Assembly (NCBI GenBank): GCA_050633285.1
Contig: JBOEGG010000004.1
Coordinates: 62,001-126,000, forward strand
Direction of reading: 5' to 3'
DNA from: UBA1672 sp050633285
GTDB taxonomy: Bacteria; Pseudomonadota; Alphaproteobacteria; Micavibrionales; Micavibrionaceae
DNA length: 64,000 bases
Of the stretch, positions 9,493 through 18,019 are shown one piece after another. The position numbers and the translations under genes were made by a program. The notes beneath the pieces were generated by a model. The model worked only from the letters and a program-made list of their open reading frames with translations, ran no database searches and was not told the DNA's origin. The stretch's first letter is position 1; each line of letters begins with the position of its first letter.

Positions 9493-10044
9493 ATGTCTGA
9501 AGTAAAAGCTTATACCGTTGATGATGCAATTGAATGTGCAAAGCTGCATGCGGAATTTAACACGGTTTATAATAATGTACGCCCGAGGCTTGAGGCGTTT
9601 AATACTGCTGTTCAAAATGTGTCATCGGATTTATCCCAAATGGTACAAAGAGATGATGTGCGGGGCGCGGCAAAACAAGTGTCGTTGCTGCGTGATGCTA
9701 CGCACCGTTTTTTTGGTTTTAATGATGTGCAAACACTGAACGATCTTGTTGAAAAAGTTGACCAAAATTATGCGGAGTTTCCTGATTTTCAAGAGCCGAG
9801 TTGGGATGTGTGGAAATCCGGTAAGGGTATGAAGGTTGATTACGATATTAACCATGAAGAATTTCAATATATGCAAAAGGAAATGCTTCATATTCGTGAC
9901 GGGATTGCGCTTGTACAAGGTATGCAAAGTGTTGATGCGCTTGATATGGACGCATTAGAAACTCTGGCTGAAGATTTTGAAGAGCTTTATGAGAATAACC
10001 CTAATGCACAGATTTCTGCGAATGATGATGCATATACATTGTAA
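9493..10044 (+). CDS. hypothetical protein
   Basis: A 183-residue acidic, mostly helical cytoplasmic protein with a good Shine-Dalgarno sequence (GAGGTGAT) five to seven bases before ATG 9493. No signal peptide, membrane segment or motif is recognised. The C-terminal 60 residues are very acidic (MDALETLAEDFEELYENN). It is a plus-strand gene lying inside the otherwise minus-strand ilv block, between ilvC and the lipoprotein gene, so it looks like a lineage-specific insertion into a conserved neighbourhood. Confidence 0.65.
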   Translation: MSEVKAYTVDDAIECAKLHAEFNTVYNNVRPRLEAFNTAVQNVSSDLSQMVQRDDVRGAAKQVSLLRDATHRFFGFNDVQTLNDLVEKVDQNYAEFPDFQEPSWDVWKSGKGMKVDYDINHEEFQYMQKEMLHIRDGIALVQGMQSVDALDMDALETLAEDFEELYENNPNAQISANDDAYTL

Positions 10045-10052
10045 CTTTTAAC

Positions 10053-10423
10053 TTAGCCAAGGGCTCTGTAGTGTTCTATCGCTGCGATAAGTTGTGAAGA
10101 TGTTTGGCTTTGCGGCATTCTTTGACAATTTAAGCCTTCTTGTAATAAGTAATCTTCTTGTGCTTCTGTTATGAAAGTTTGCTTCAATTCGGGATTTTTT
10201 ATGGTCGCGCATATTTCTTGAGCGTTCTCTATCATTAACTGTCGATTATTGAATAAGTTATTGCCTTTACTATCTGTTGTAATAAAAGTTGCGGCGCATA
10301 CAAATGCTCTTGCCAGATTTTTTGTATTTTGGATGGTAGGTTTTTTTCGATTTCATCTGCGATATGCGCCCAAACAGTGTTTGAGAAATTTATATTTTCA
10401 GATGGTTCACTGATTTTTTCCAT
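10053..10423 (-). pseudogene. hypothetical protein gene with a one-base frameshift in a T7 run
   Basis: Two short minus-strand frames (10235-10423 and 10053-10235) become one 123-codon gene if one base is added to the run of seven T at 10341-10347. The joined product starts MEKISEPSENINFSN and reads on through DEIEKKPTIQNTKNLARAF, FITTDSKGNNLFNNRQLMIE and KQTFITEAQEDYLLQEG to an end at ALG. The downstream frame is open far upstream of its first ATG, which is what a broken gene should show. The cause could be a real mutation, slippage or an assembly error in the homopolymer. Function unknown. It is convergent with the 9493 gene. Confidence 0.6.
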
Positions 10424-10495
10424 AGTGTGTAAGCTGTTATTGTTAATAATATATGGAAATATTATAGCATGTTATTTTTGATGTTTGATACAAGC

Positions 10496-10915
10496 CTATT
10501 GTGTCATTGCACGTTCAACAGCATTTTTGATGTTCATGTGCGTTTTCATATCGCCTATGATTTTTCCGTCTTTGAAGCCGTAAGTTTGATCGTTGACGTT
10601 TAGTTGGTATAGGGTTGCACGGTGTGATGATCCAAGCATGTTAAATTCTTCGGCGAAGATACAGCGGTAGTTTTTCTCGACGTCTAACCATTCGTCTGTC
10701 TCGATTGCCAATATTGTGACTTCGCGATACGACTTGCCGAATGTTGGCGAGGTTTTATGTTGTGTGTCCTTTATTTCTTTAATGGTAAAACCGTCCTCCA
10801 GAAATAATTCTGTTGCGGCTTTGCACCCTTTTTCGAGTTTTTCATCGGCTTGTTGGCGAGACACGCAAGAGCAGAGTACCAAAAGACAGCATAAAGAAAG
10901 GGGGAAGCGTTTCAT
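10496..10915 (-). CDS. small lipoprotein of unknown function
   Basis: A 139-residue protein with a lipoprotein signal: MKRFPLSLCCLLVLCSC, where the final cysteine (lipobox LCSC, residue about 17) would be acylated. The mature part has no recognised domain. It starts three bases after the ilvN stop codon, so it is almost certainly co-transcribed with ilvN. Attachment to the inner or outer membrane periplasmic face is expected. No link to branched-chain amino acid synthesis can be seen in the protein itself. Confidence 0.75.
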   Translation of the reverse strand: MKRFPLSLCCLLVLCSCVSRQQADEKLEKGCKAATELFLEDGFTIKEIKDTQHKTSPTFGKSYREVTILAIETDEWLDVEKNYRCIFAEEFNMLGSSHRATLYQLNVNDQTYGFKDGKIIGDMKTHMNIKNAVERAMTQ

Positions 10916-10918
10916 GGT

Positions 10919-11491
10919 TTATGACCCTATTGCATCGCTACCGCGTGAGATTGCAGCAACACCGGTGCGGCTGACATCAACTAAGCCTAATGGTGTCATT
11001 AGGTCGATAAAGGCATTTATTTTTTCGGATGTTCCGGTGATTTCAAATACGAAGGATTCCAATGTACTGTCTAATGCGCGGGCGCGGAAGATATCTGCGC
11101 TACGCAACGCTTCGATTCTCTTCTCTCCTGTGCAGGCTACTTTGATGAGAGCCAATTCACGTTCAACGTGTGGGCATTCCAGAGTTAAATCGGAGACCTC
11201 GAGGACAGGAACAAGGCGATCAAGCTGTGCTTTGATTTGTTCAATAACGGCAGGAGTGCCTGTGCAAACAATCGTGATGCGGGAAAGGTGTTCTATATGA
11301 TCGGTTTCTGCGACAGTTAGGCTTTCGATATTGTAACCGCGACCAGAGAAAAGGCCGATAACACGGGCGAGTACTCCAGGTTCATTATTGACCAATATTG
11401 CCAGTGTGTGTGTTTCCTCTGCCTCTAAAGCAGGTGTTGGTGCGTAAACACTTCGACTTTTCTTTTTTCTTTTTGTTTCCGGCTGGCTCAT
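10919..11491 (-). CDS. ilvN: acetolactate synthase small (regulatory) subunit
   Basis: A 190-residue regulatory subunit of acetohydroxyacid synthase. The N-terminal ACT domain begins THTLAILVNNEPGVLARVIGLFSGRGYNIESL at about residue 28, the valine-binding fold that gives end-product inhibition, and the C-terminal half carries the family pattern ECPHVERELALIKV and SLESFVFEITG. It partners the catalytic subunit encoded at 13627-15423. Unusually, two unrelated genes (a membrane glycosyltransferase-like gene and a DUF2007-type gene) separate the two subunit genes on the same strand. Confidence 0.95.
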   Translation of the reverse strand: MSQPETKRKKKSRSVYAPTPALEAEETHTLAILVNNEPGVLARVIGLFSGRGYNIESLTVAETDHIEHLSRITIVCTGTPAVIEQIKAQLDRLVPVLEVSDLTLECPHVERELALIKVACTGEKRIEALRSADIFRARALDSTLESFVFEITGTSEKINAFIDLMTPLGLVDVSRTGVAAISRGSDAIGS

Positions 11492-11567
11492 GGCTTCTTA
11501 TCCTTTTTATTTTAGATATTTTATATTTTTCCTACAAATATGCATCTAAATCAACAGATCTTATTGT

Positions 11568-13175
11568 TTATTGTGATGGAATAATTTTTTTATAAACATC
11601 AACATTGATTGTGTTCTTTGGAATTGGGTGCCCGATATAGTCATCAAATTTGATCGTGAGCGTTTTTTCAAAGCCGTAATTGGCCCAAATATCTATGAAG
11701 TCTATTTTTTGTTCTTGTGTAAATGTAATGAAATCAAAAGGGTGTTTCATGGAAAAATTAGTATCCATGATTAAAAGTGTTTCAGGTTCATAACGTTTTA
11801 GATCATCTAATATGAAAGAGAGGTGTTTATTTTTATAAAATTCGAGTTGTTCTTTTTCGTTTGGTGTCATTGCATCATTGTTTTTGCTATTCATGAGGTA
11901 TGGTAGAAACCATAAGACAGGGAAGCGTGAGGCATGTGGTTGAGCGCTATATACGGATAATTCCTGAATGATGTTTATTTTATCGTTAAACATGAAAAAG
12001 CTGCATTTTGTTTCACATTCGTTCAAGAGCTTGGTTAATGCTAGTTTTTTGTATTCTTCATGTGTCGGGCGCTTATCAAGGTGAATGGATTGATTATTTA
12101 TAATGATGAATGCAGCGCAAAGAACTGTGAGTGTCACTACCCCTTTTGGAATGAGAGGGGATTTTATGTTGGTTGTAAGATTGTAAATAAGTGTGGCAAT
12201 ACCAACACTGATAAATATTTTAGCCGGAATATATTGATAGATGAACCCTTTCCCCTGAAGGAAGAAAGCGATAACGGACAGTAGAGCTATTGCGCCCATT
12301 ATTGTTGGGAAGTTATTATCTTTATGCGTGATAAGAAGGGGGGCGAATATTAACCCAAGCGCAAGAGCACCTATTTTCATGGATGGGTTTAGAACGGCTT
12401 CATCAATTGACCCTAAATAGAATAGGATAATGTCCGGTAATATTACGGTGATGAAGTCATTGAAAAATATGAAAATAATAGCAAGATAGCCTAATGTTGT
12501 TAGGCTTAAGCAAAGGAAATCAGTGTCTTTTATAATCCAGAAACGGCGCTGTTGAACCATACGGCATAGAAAAATCGCAACAGGAATAATGCCGTAATGT
12601 GGTTTTAGTAATATTGTTATGCTTCCGAGCATCAAGGGTATCCACTTGCTCCATCCGGAAAATGGTATGCGCAGTGTTATTAGGATTTGAGCCAGAATGA
12701 ACGGGAATAAGGCCATACCAAGGATGTGGTCGCGTTGCCCAAAATCATGATTTACCGAGATTGTATTGGCGAAAATATAAGTGATAAGGATTAGGTGTTG
12801 TTGTGTTGTATCTTGTGTCCAGGGTAATTTTTTTAATAAGGCATATGTGCATAGGGTTGATATTACAAGATAGAAAGCAGAGCATATTGTTGTTGTTATA
12901 TAAAGCGGTATTGAGAGTGCGTTTGTTAAGAATGCCGCAGGAGTATAAAGCAGGATACTAAGTGGAGGGTTTGTGTCGTAGTAGGATGTGCTCATCATAT
13001 CGCCGTCAAGCAGACGTTGTGCGGACAGTCCCAGAAATGCGATATCAACATTGATCGCCACATTAAAGTAAGTTAACGCCCATGGTATGAGTGTCACCAC
13101 GCATACGGCCATAAGCCCTACGTAATAGATGTAGGTATGAAATGTATTGGGCGTATTTATATTATTATTTATCAT
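11568..13175 (-). CDS. multi-pass membrane protein, GT-C glycosyltransferase-like
   Basis: About 535 residues with some ten to twelve hydrophobic segments. After the first helix the periplasmic loop carries NVDIAFLGLSAQRLLDG and YYDTNPPL, the acidic-residue and NPPL pattern common in GT-C enzymes that use lipid-linked sugars (PMT/ArnT-like build). The C-terminal 150 residues form a soluble domain. I prefer ATG 13175 (MINNN) over 13208 because it reduces the overlap with the upstream gene to 11 bases. It lies inside the ilvB-ilvN transcription unit. The donor and acceptor are unknown. Confidence 0.6.
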   Translation of the reverse strand: MINNNINTPNTFHTYIYYVGLMAVCVVTLIPWALTYFNVAINVDIAFLGLSAQRLLDGDMMSTSYYDTNPPLSILLYTPAAFLTNALSIPLYITTTICSAFYLVISTLCTYALLKKLPWTQDTTQQHLILITYIFANTISVNHDFGQRDHILGMALFPFILAQILITLRIPFSGWSKWIPLMLGSITILLKPHYGIIPVAIFLCRMVQQRRFWIIKDTDFLCLSLTTLGYLAIIFIFFNDFITVILPDIILFYLGSIDEAVLNPSMKIGALALGLIFAPLLITHKDNNFPTIMGAIALLSVIAFFLQGKGFIYQYIPAKIFISVGIATLIYNLTTNIKSPLIPKGVVTLTVLCAAFIIINNQSIHLDKRPTHEEYKKLALTKLLNECETKCSFFMFNDKINIIQELSVYSAQPHASRFPVLWFLPYLMNSKNNDAMTPNEKEQLEFYKNKHLSFILDDLKRYEPETLLIMDTNFSMKHPFDFITFTQEQKIDFIDIWANYGFEKTLTIKFDDYIGHPIPKNTINVDVYKKIIPSQ

Positions 13176-13623
13176 ATGCGTAGAATATATCCATTTTTCC
13201 ATCGCCATTTTTACTCATAGGTGCGGATGCTATTGTGCCCATTTTATAGTCGACTATTCTATCATTGTTATTACCATACTTATCTGCGATAGCGGGAGCT
13301 TGGAAATATATGTAAGCAATGCTTAGTCCAATTAACAAGCCAATGAACCACCTCGGAATGATGGAGGATTTTTTGTCTGGTGCTTTGTTTTGATGTTGAG
13401 AGAGCGGTACCTGTTCTTTTTCCCACTCTTCAATCAATGCGCGTGCGCGCTCAAAGTCCTCATCATTAACGATCCAGATACTGCTTAAATTACCGGCAGG
13501 AAGTTCGCCGGATGCGCCGGAGAGGTAGTCACCGGTCAGGTTGGTGGCAATGTTGTGTTGTTCCAGTAAATGGGAAACGACATGTGCTTCTATTGCATTT
13601 GTGCCACCAAAGACCTGTTTCAT
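13165..13623 (-). CDS. DUF2007-type protein with one membrane segment
   Basis: A 152-residue protein. Residues 1-75 match the small DUF2007 (putative signal-transducing) fold: an opening strand and helix (NAIEAHVVSHLLEQHNI), a GELPAGNLSSIWIVNDEDFERARALIEEW segment, and family-like spacing. A linker and one transmembrane helix (RWFIGLLIGLSIAYIYF) follow, then a short tail of about 45 residues on the far side. It starts three bases after the ilvB stop and overlaps the next gene, so all three are co-transcribed. The function of the family is not known. Confidence 0.7.
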   Translation of the reverse strand: MKQVFGGTNAIEAHVVSHLLEQHNIATNLTGDYLSGASGELPAGNLSSIWIVNDEDFERARALIEEWEKEQVPLSQHQNKAPDKKSSIIPRWFIGLLIGLSIAYIYFQAPAIADKYGNNNDRIVDYKMGTIASAPMSKNGDGKMDIFYAYDK

Positions 13624-13626
13624 GGC

Positions 13627-15423
13627 TTATACGAGGCTCTTATCAAAAGCATCGGCATCAGGGGATAATATCATTTCGTTATGCGCTTTACCTGATGGGA
13701 TCATTGGGAAGCAGTTTTCTGCTTGCTCGACCATAACGTCAACGACCGTCATGCGATTATTGTTCATCATTTCTTCAATCACGCCATCAAGCTCATCTAC
13801 GGTTTCTGCGCGTAGGCCAACACCGCCATATGCTTCGGCGAGTTTTACAAAATCAGGTAAAGCTTCTGAATATGTTTCAGAGTATCGCTCTCCATGTAGT
13901 AATTCTTGCCATTGGCGTACCATACCCATCCATTGATTGTTTAGGATGAAGACTTTCACAGGTAAGCGGTATTGAATAGCGGTTGCCAATTCCTGAATGT
14001 TCATCTGTATGGATGCTTCACCGGCGACATCTACAACGAATGCGTCCGGATGTGCCATTTGTGCACCAATTGCAGCAGGAAGGCCGTAGCCCATTGTGCC
14101 CAAGCCACCAGATGTCATCCAACGGTTTGGTTCATCAAAGGGGAGGAATTGCGCCGCCCACATTTGGTGTTGGCCAACTTCTGTCGTTACATAGCAGTCG
14201 CGCTTGTCTTTTTGCATGTAATGGTTCAGGCGTTCTAATGCGTATTGCGGTTTTATAACTTGTTCATTCTTTTTGTAGGCCAAACAGTTCTTTGCACGCC
14301 ATGTGTCAATGGTTTCCCACCAAGCTTTTAAAGAAGCTTGATCGGCCTTGTACCCTTTTTTGCGCCAAACACCGATCATTGCACGTAGTGCGCGTTCTGC
14401 ATCGGCAACAATAGGGATATCGATTGTTACATTTTTGTTAATTGAGCTGGCATCAATATCGACATGAATTTTTTTCGAATTTGGTGAGAACTTATCAAGG
14501 CGGCCTGTTACACGGTCATCAAAACGTGCACCGATACAAATCATAACATCACAATCATGCATCGCGAGGTTTGCTTCGTATGTTCCGTGCATGCCAAGCA
14601 TACCAAGCCATTGTTTGTCACTGGCGGGGTATGAGCCGAGTCCCATAAGGGTTGATGTGATTGGAAACCCTGTTTCACGTACGAATTCACGTAGGAGGGT
14701 GTTGGCATTTGGCCCTGCATTAATGACACCACCGCCTGTATAAAAAACAGGATTTTTTGCGCTTGCCATTAATTCAACGGCGGCTTCTATGGCCTCCATC
14801 TCAGGGTCTATTTCTGGTTGGTAGTGCGTATGCATTACGGCTTTTTCAGGTGATACATATTCGCCATTTGCGAATTGTATGTCCTTTGGAATGTCAATAA
14901 CAACAGGGCCGGGGCGACCGGAACGTGCGATATGGAATGCCTCATGCATTGCGCTGGCAAGTTCGTTAGAGTCTTTTACCAAAAAGTTATGTTTTGTACA
15001 TGGGCGTGTGATGCCGACAGTGTCCGCCTCTTGAAAGGCATCTGTTCCGATGAGGAAAGTCGGAACCTGACCTGTGATACAAACAACAGGAATGGAGTCT
15101 AATAAAGCATCAGTTAAGCCGGTTACAGCGTTTGTTGCGCCGGGACCTGATGTTACAAGTGCACAGCCAACTTTACCTGTTGAACGGGCGTATCCTTCGG
15201 CGGCGTGAAGTGCTCCTTGTTCATGACGAACAAGAACATGTTTGATTTTATCTTGTTTGAAAATTTCGTCGTAGATCGGCAGAACCGCACCACCCGGATA
15301 CCCAAAAATTGTATCCACGCCCTGATCAATCAATGACTGAATAACCATTTGTGCACCGGTCATTTCCTTAGTCTTTGATTTTGCAGCTTTTTTATCCTGC
15401 TTGTTCATTTTTATAATGCTCAT
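13627..15423 (-). CDS. ilvB: acetolactate synthase large (catalytic) subunit
   Basis: A 598-residue thiamine-diphosphate enzyme that condenses two pyruvates, or pyruvate and 2-oxobutyrate, in the first common step of branched-chain amino acid synthesis. The N-terminal PYR domain has IFGYPGGAVLPIYDE and the catalytic-glutamate region VRHEQGALHAAEGYAR. The central FAD domain is intact, and the PP domain has the TPP/magnesium motif from VVDVAGEASIQMNIQEL to NNQWMGMVRQWQE, though the usual GDG reads AGE here (VAGEAS). Expression is probably controlled by the ilvL attenuator just upstream. The small subunit gene ilvN follows after two inserted genes. Confidence 0.97.
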   Translation of the reverse strand: MSIIKMNKQDKKAAKSKTKEMTGAQMVIQSLIDQGVDTIFGYPGGAVLPIYDEIFKQDKIKHVLVRHEQGALHAAEGYARSTGKVGCALVTSGPGATNAVTGLTDALLDSIPVVCITGQVPTFLIGTDAFQEADTVGITRPCTKHNFLVKDSNELASAMHEAFHIARSGRPGPVVIDIPKDIQFANGEYVSPEKAVMHTHYQPEIDPEMEAIEAAVELMASAKNPVFYTGGGVINAGPNANTLLREFVRETGFPITSTLMGLGSYPASDKQWLGMLGMHGTYEANLAMHDCDVMICIGARFDDRVTGRLDKFSPNSKKIHVDIDASSINKNVTIDIPIVADAERALRAMIGVWRKKGYKADQASLKAWWETIDTWRAKNCLAYKKNEQVIKPQYALERLNHYMQKDKRDCYVTTEVGQHQMWAAQFLPFDEPNRWMTSGGLGTMGYGLPAAIGAQMAHPDAFVVDVAGEASIQMNIQELATAIQYRLPVKVFILNNQWMGMVRQWQELLHGERYSETYSEALPDFVKLAEAYGGVGLRAETVDELDGVIEEMMNNNRMTVVDVMVEQAENCFPMIPSGKAHNEMILSPDADAFDKSLV

Positions 15424-15508
15424 CGATCTATCCTCTTTTTTCGACGCCCAACGTTACCTTATTTATTTAGGAATGTTGAGCATTTTCACACGCTTAAACA
15501 TAAAAAAA

Positions 15509-15530
15509 CGCCCCGTTTTTATTCGGGGCG
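15509..15530 (-). terminator. attenuator hairpin ahead of ilvB
   Basis: On the minus strand CGCCCCG (15524-15530) pairs with CGGGGCG (15509-15515) around an eight-base loop, followed by a run of seven U (15502-15508). It lies between the ilvL leader peptide and ilvB, so it is positioned to end transcription before the operon. A GGGCG inside the last codons of ilvL (15572-15576) can pair with the CGCCC arm as the antiterminator. Confidence 0.85.
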
Positions 15531-15559
15531 CTGTTTTTCATATATGATCTAAAATTTAA

Positions 15560-15640
15560 TCATGCATGCAACGCCCTATCGCCTACGAGGACGACAAGAA
15601 GGACAAGCACGACATTCACAATGTTAAAAATCATATTCAT
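15560..15640 (-). CDS. ilvL: ilv leader peptide (attenuation)
   Basis: A 26-codon ORF on the minus strand (ATG at 15640 or 15634; TGA at 15560-15562) in which ten codons in a row, residues 10-19 (VVLVLLVVLV), are valine or leucine, preceded by two isoleucines. AGGTGTGG lies upstream as a ribosome site. A rho-independent hairpin follows between the leader stop and ilvB. This is the classical arrangement in which ribosome stalling on scarce Val-tRNA or Leu-tRNA frees the GGGCG at 15572-15576 to pair with the terminator arm and allows read-through into ilvB. The arrangement is seen in the sequence; the regulation is inferred from known ilv attenuators. Confidence 0.85.
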   Translation of the reverse strand: MNMIFNIVNVVLVLLVVLVGDRALHA

Positions 15641-15757
15641 ACAACCACACCTAACGCAGCTTTTGATTTTATGCAAGGATTTTGTTAGGAATAAAGAAGG
15701 GTGACGTATTATTGTTACTGTAGTGTCTTTTATTTTGAAATAAAGTAATGGGGTGTT

Positions 15758-16111
15758 ATGCGTATTAACGGAAAACTTTTTACAGCAGAATTTAAAGAAT
15801 GGCTGCATATGCCGGAAGACGGTCATTCTAATGTCATTGGGATTGGAGATGAAAAGCTCTGTGCACATTTTCAACTTTCATCTTGGTCAGAGCAAGGTAA
15901 GACTCAATTAAAAGATATTTATCATACTGTAGAGCAGTTATTGGATATTGAAGAGTGCCTGACATGTGATAAGGAGCATGTTAATTTTCCGGGTGAATTA
16001 GAGCAAGTATTAAAAGCGTTGGAGGCGTATAAAGGGAAAGTGAATATCAGGCCCTTGCAGCATTCTCAGTTTGAAAGTGATAGCGGATTTTACCCGAGGG
16101 AAATCTCTTAG
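15758..16111 (+). CDS. hypothetical protein
   Basis: A 117-residue soluble protein with no signal peptide and no recognised family. It contains a small cluster around EECLTCDKEH (two cysteines three apart), which is not enough to call a metal site. It is a plus-strand gene inserted between ilvB and miaA in an otherwise minus-strand conserved block. Its stop overlaps the miaA stop by four bases (16108-16111). Confidence 0.6.
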   Translation: MRINGKLFTAEFKEWLHMPEDGHSNVIGIGDEKLCAHFQLSSWSEQGKTQLKDIYHTVEQLLDIEECLTCDKEHVNFPGELEQVLKALEAYKGKVNIRPLQHSQFESDSGFYPREIS

Positions 16112-17004
16112 TCTTCTTGCTTATTCAGGATCTGGTTTCTAAACCATGTTACTTGTTGTTTGGCATATTGACGGGTGCGTGCTTGTGCTTTTTCTATTGC
16201 GTTTTCTTTGTTCATTTCGCCCTTTATGTAAGATAAAAGTTCTTTATAGCCTAATGCTTTTGATAGTGGGACATTCGGATTTACTTCGCCATTTTCAATA
16301 CGTTTGGCAAAATTCTCTGTTTCTTCCAGAGCACCATTTTCAAGCATCCATATAAAACGATCATTGCAACGTTGGTGTTGAACGGGGCGGTCGGGAATTA
16401 TAATTTCAATATCGAAATGCCATTCTTTTGGCGGAGAAAGTGGTGCAAGCTTTTGCCATTCTGATAGGGACTTCCCGGTTGCTTCCAGAACTTCCATTGC
16501 ACGAATGATACGTGCTTTGTGGTTGACGTGAAAACGCTGTGCCATTTCAGGGTCACGGGTATTGAGCTCGTCATAGAATGCTTGTGCACCAACGGTTTCG
16601 TAGTGTTTCACCACAGTGTCACGAATATTTTGTGGAACGTCCGGCATGGGGGACAGGCCATGTGTTAATGCTTTTATATAAAGGCCAGAGCCACCAACGA
16701 TTATGGGGGATTTTCCTTGTGCAATGATATCGTGGATAAGGGGTTCTACAATTTCTCGCCAATTTCCTGCGCTACATGCTTCGTTGGGGTGTAAGTGGCT
16801 ATAGAGTTTGTGGGGAACACGCTTTAGGTCTTCTTCAGGTGGCTGAGCCGTTAGGAGTTGTAGTCCGTCATAAATTTGTATTGAGTCACAATTGATGATT
16901 ATTCCGTCTTTTTCCTCTGCGAGTGCGAGTGCGCGGGCGGATTTTCCGCTTGCCGTGGGGCCGGCTATGATGTGTATTGTGCTCTTATTATCAGTGTTCG
17001 CCAT
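16108..17004 (-). CDS. miaA: tRNA dimethylallyltransferase
   Basis: A 298-residue enzyme that transfers a dimethylallyl group to A37 of tRNAs reading codons that start with U. The P-loop HIIAGPTASGKSARALA is at about residue 12, the DSIQIYDGL switch at about 38, and QPPEEDLKRVPHKLYSH, IIVGGSGLYIKALTHGL and the C-terminal ALGYKEL and RTRQYAKQQVTWFRNQ segments are all present. I chose ATG 17004 (MANTDNK) because family members start shortly before the P-loop; the longer reading to 17058 adds 18 residues without family support and would overlap the divergent gene at 17057. Confidence 0.95.
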   Translation of the reverse strand: MANTDNKSTIHIIAGPTASGKSARALALAEEKDGIIINCDSIQIYDGLQLLTAQPPEEDLKRVPHKLYSHLHPNEACSAGNWREIVEPLIHDIIAQGKSPIIVGGSGLYIKALTHGLSPMPDVPQNIRDTVVKHYETVGAQAFYDELNTRDPEMAQRFHVNHKARIIRAMEVLEATGKSLSEWQKLAPLSPPKEWHFDIEIIIPDRPVQHQRCNDRFIWMLENGALEETENFAKRIENGEVNPNVPLSKALGYKELLSYIKGEMNKENAIEKAQARTRQYAKQQVTWFRNQILNKQED

Positions 17005-17056
17005 AATGCGCGGATTATATGCATAAACATATGAAAAAGAGAAGGGATGTTTCATC

Positions 17057-17959
17057 ATGGATGATGAACATAATTCTGTAGGTCGTGCGATTTTTTTAGC
17101 GTTGTGTGCGTTTGCCGCATTTTCGGTCAGTGATACGGCACGTAAATTTGTGTCCTTAAAACATGAGATTTCGGATATTTTGTTTTGGCAGGCTGTTGTA
17201 GGAATGATTATGATTTTGTGTTTTTTGCCGTTTTTGGGTGGTGTGAAGGCGCTTATTAATCACGGCAATATAAAACTACACATTGTGCGTGGTGTGTTGG
17301 TGGCATTGAATACATTTTTTTCATTAACTGCGATTAGCCAAGTGCCGATCATGGATGCTTACACGATTTTCTTTTTAACGCCCTTTGTGATCAGTATATT
17401 AGGTTATTTTCTGCTAAAAGAAAAAATCGGGACGTATCGTTTTTTATCTATATTGTGTGGTTTTATTGGCGCATTCATTGCGTTTAAGCCCGGATTTAAT
17501 GATATAAATCCTGCGTATATATTTGCATTTATTTGTGTCTTTACATTTTCATCTTCAAGCATATTAGTGCGCCTTTTTAAGGTTAAGGCAAGTGCATTGT
17601 CATTTGCATTCTGGCCTTTCTTATGTTTGATTGTCGGGCTTGTTTTTTATACTGGCGGGGTGATTAAGCCTATTAGTGATATACACTCAATTATGCTTAT
17701 AGTTGTTATTGGATGTTCATATGGCTTTGCGTTAATTGCGATGGCTTATAGCTATACTATGGCGCCTGCCGCGGTAATTTCGCCATATCAATATGTGCAG
17801 ATTATATTTGCAATATTGTTTGGTTATGTCTTCTTTGGAGATGTTCCGGATGGGGCAAAAATTCTGGGTGCCGGCATTATTATTAGTGCGGGGGTGTTCC
17901 TATTTGCGCGTGAGAGACTGGCGAAAAAACGTGATGCAGTCGTAGATGATATGGTTTAG
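17057..17959 (+). CDS. EamA/DMT-superfamily transporter
   Basis: A 300-residue ten-helix membrane protein with two EamA halves: ALCAFAAFSVSDTARKFVSL in helix 1, VPIMDAYTIFFLTPFVISILG ending the first half with the short KEKIG loop, and PAAVISPYQYVQIIFAILFGYVFFGDVPD in the second half. It is the third such exporter in the first 18 kb. It is divergent from miaA with a 52-base gap. The substrate is unknown. Confidence 0.92.
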   Translation: MDDEHNSVGRAIFLALCAFAAFSVSDTARKFVSLKHEISDILFWQAVVGMIMILCFLPFLGGVKALINHGNIKLHIVRGVLVALNTFFSLTAISQVPIMDAYTIFFLTPFVISILGYFLLKEKIGTYRFLSILCGFIGAFIAFKPGFNDINPAYIFAFICVFTFSSSSILVRLFKVKASALSFAFWPFLCLIVGLVFYTGGVIKPISDIHSIMLIVVIGCSYGFALIAMAYSYTMAPAAVISPYQYVQIIFAILFGYVFFGDVPDGAKILGAGIIISAGVFLFARERLAKKRDAVVDDMV

Positions 17960-17970
17960 CGCATAATAAA

Positions 17971-17996
17971 AAGGCGCCTACATCGTGAGGCGCCTT
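17971..17996 (-). terminator. rho-independent terminator of degP
   Basis: AAGGCGCCT (17971-17979) pairs perfectly with AGGCGCCTT (17988-17996) around an eight-base loop. The long T run follows on the minus strand, so it mainly ends the degP transcript; it may also slow the convergent DMT transcript. Confidence 0.88.
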
Positions 17997-18019
17997 AATA
18001 ACTTGTACATTATATCTTT

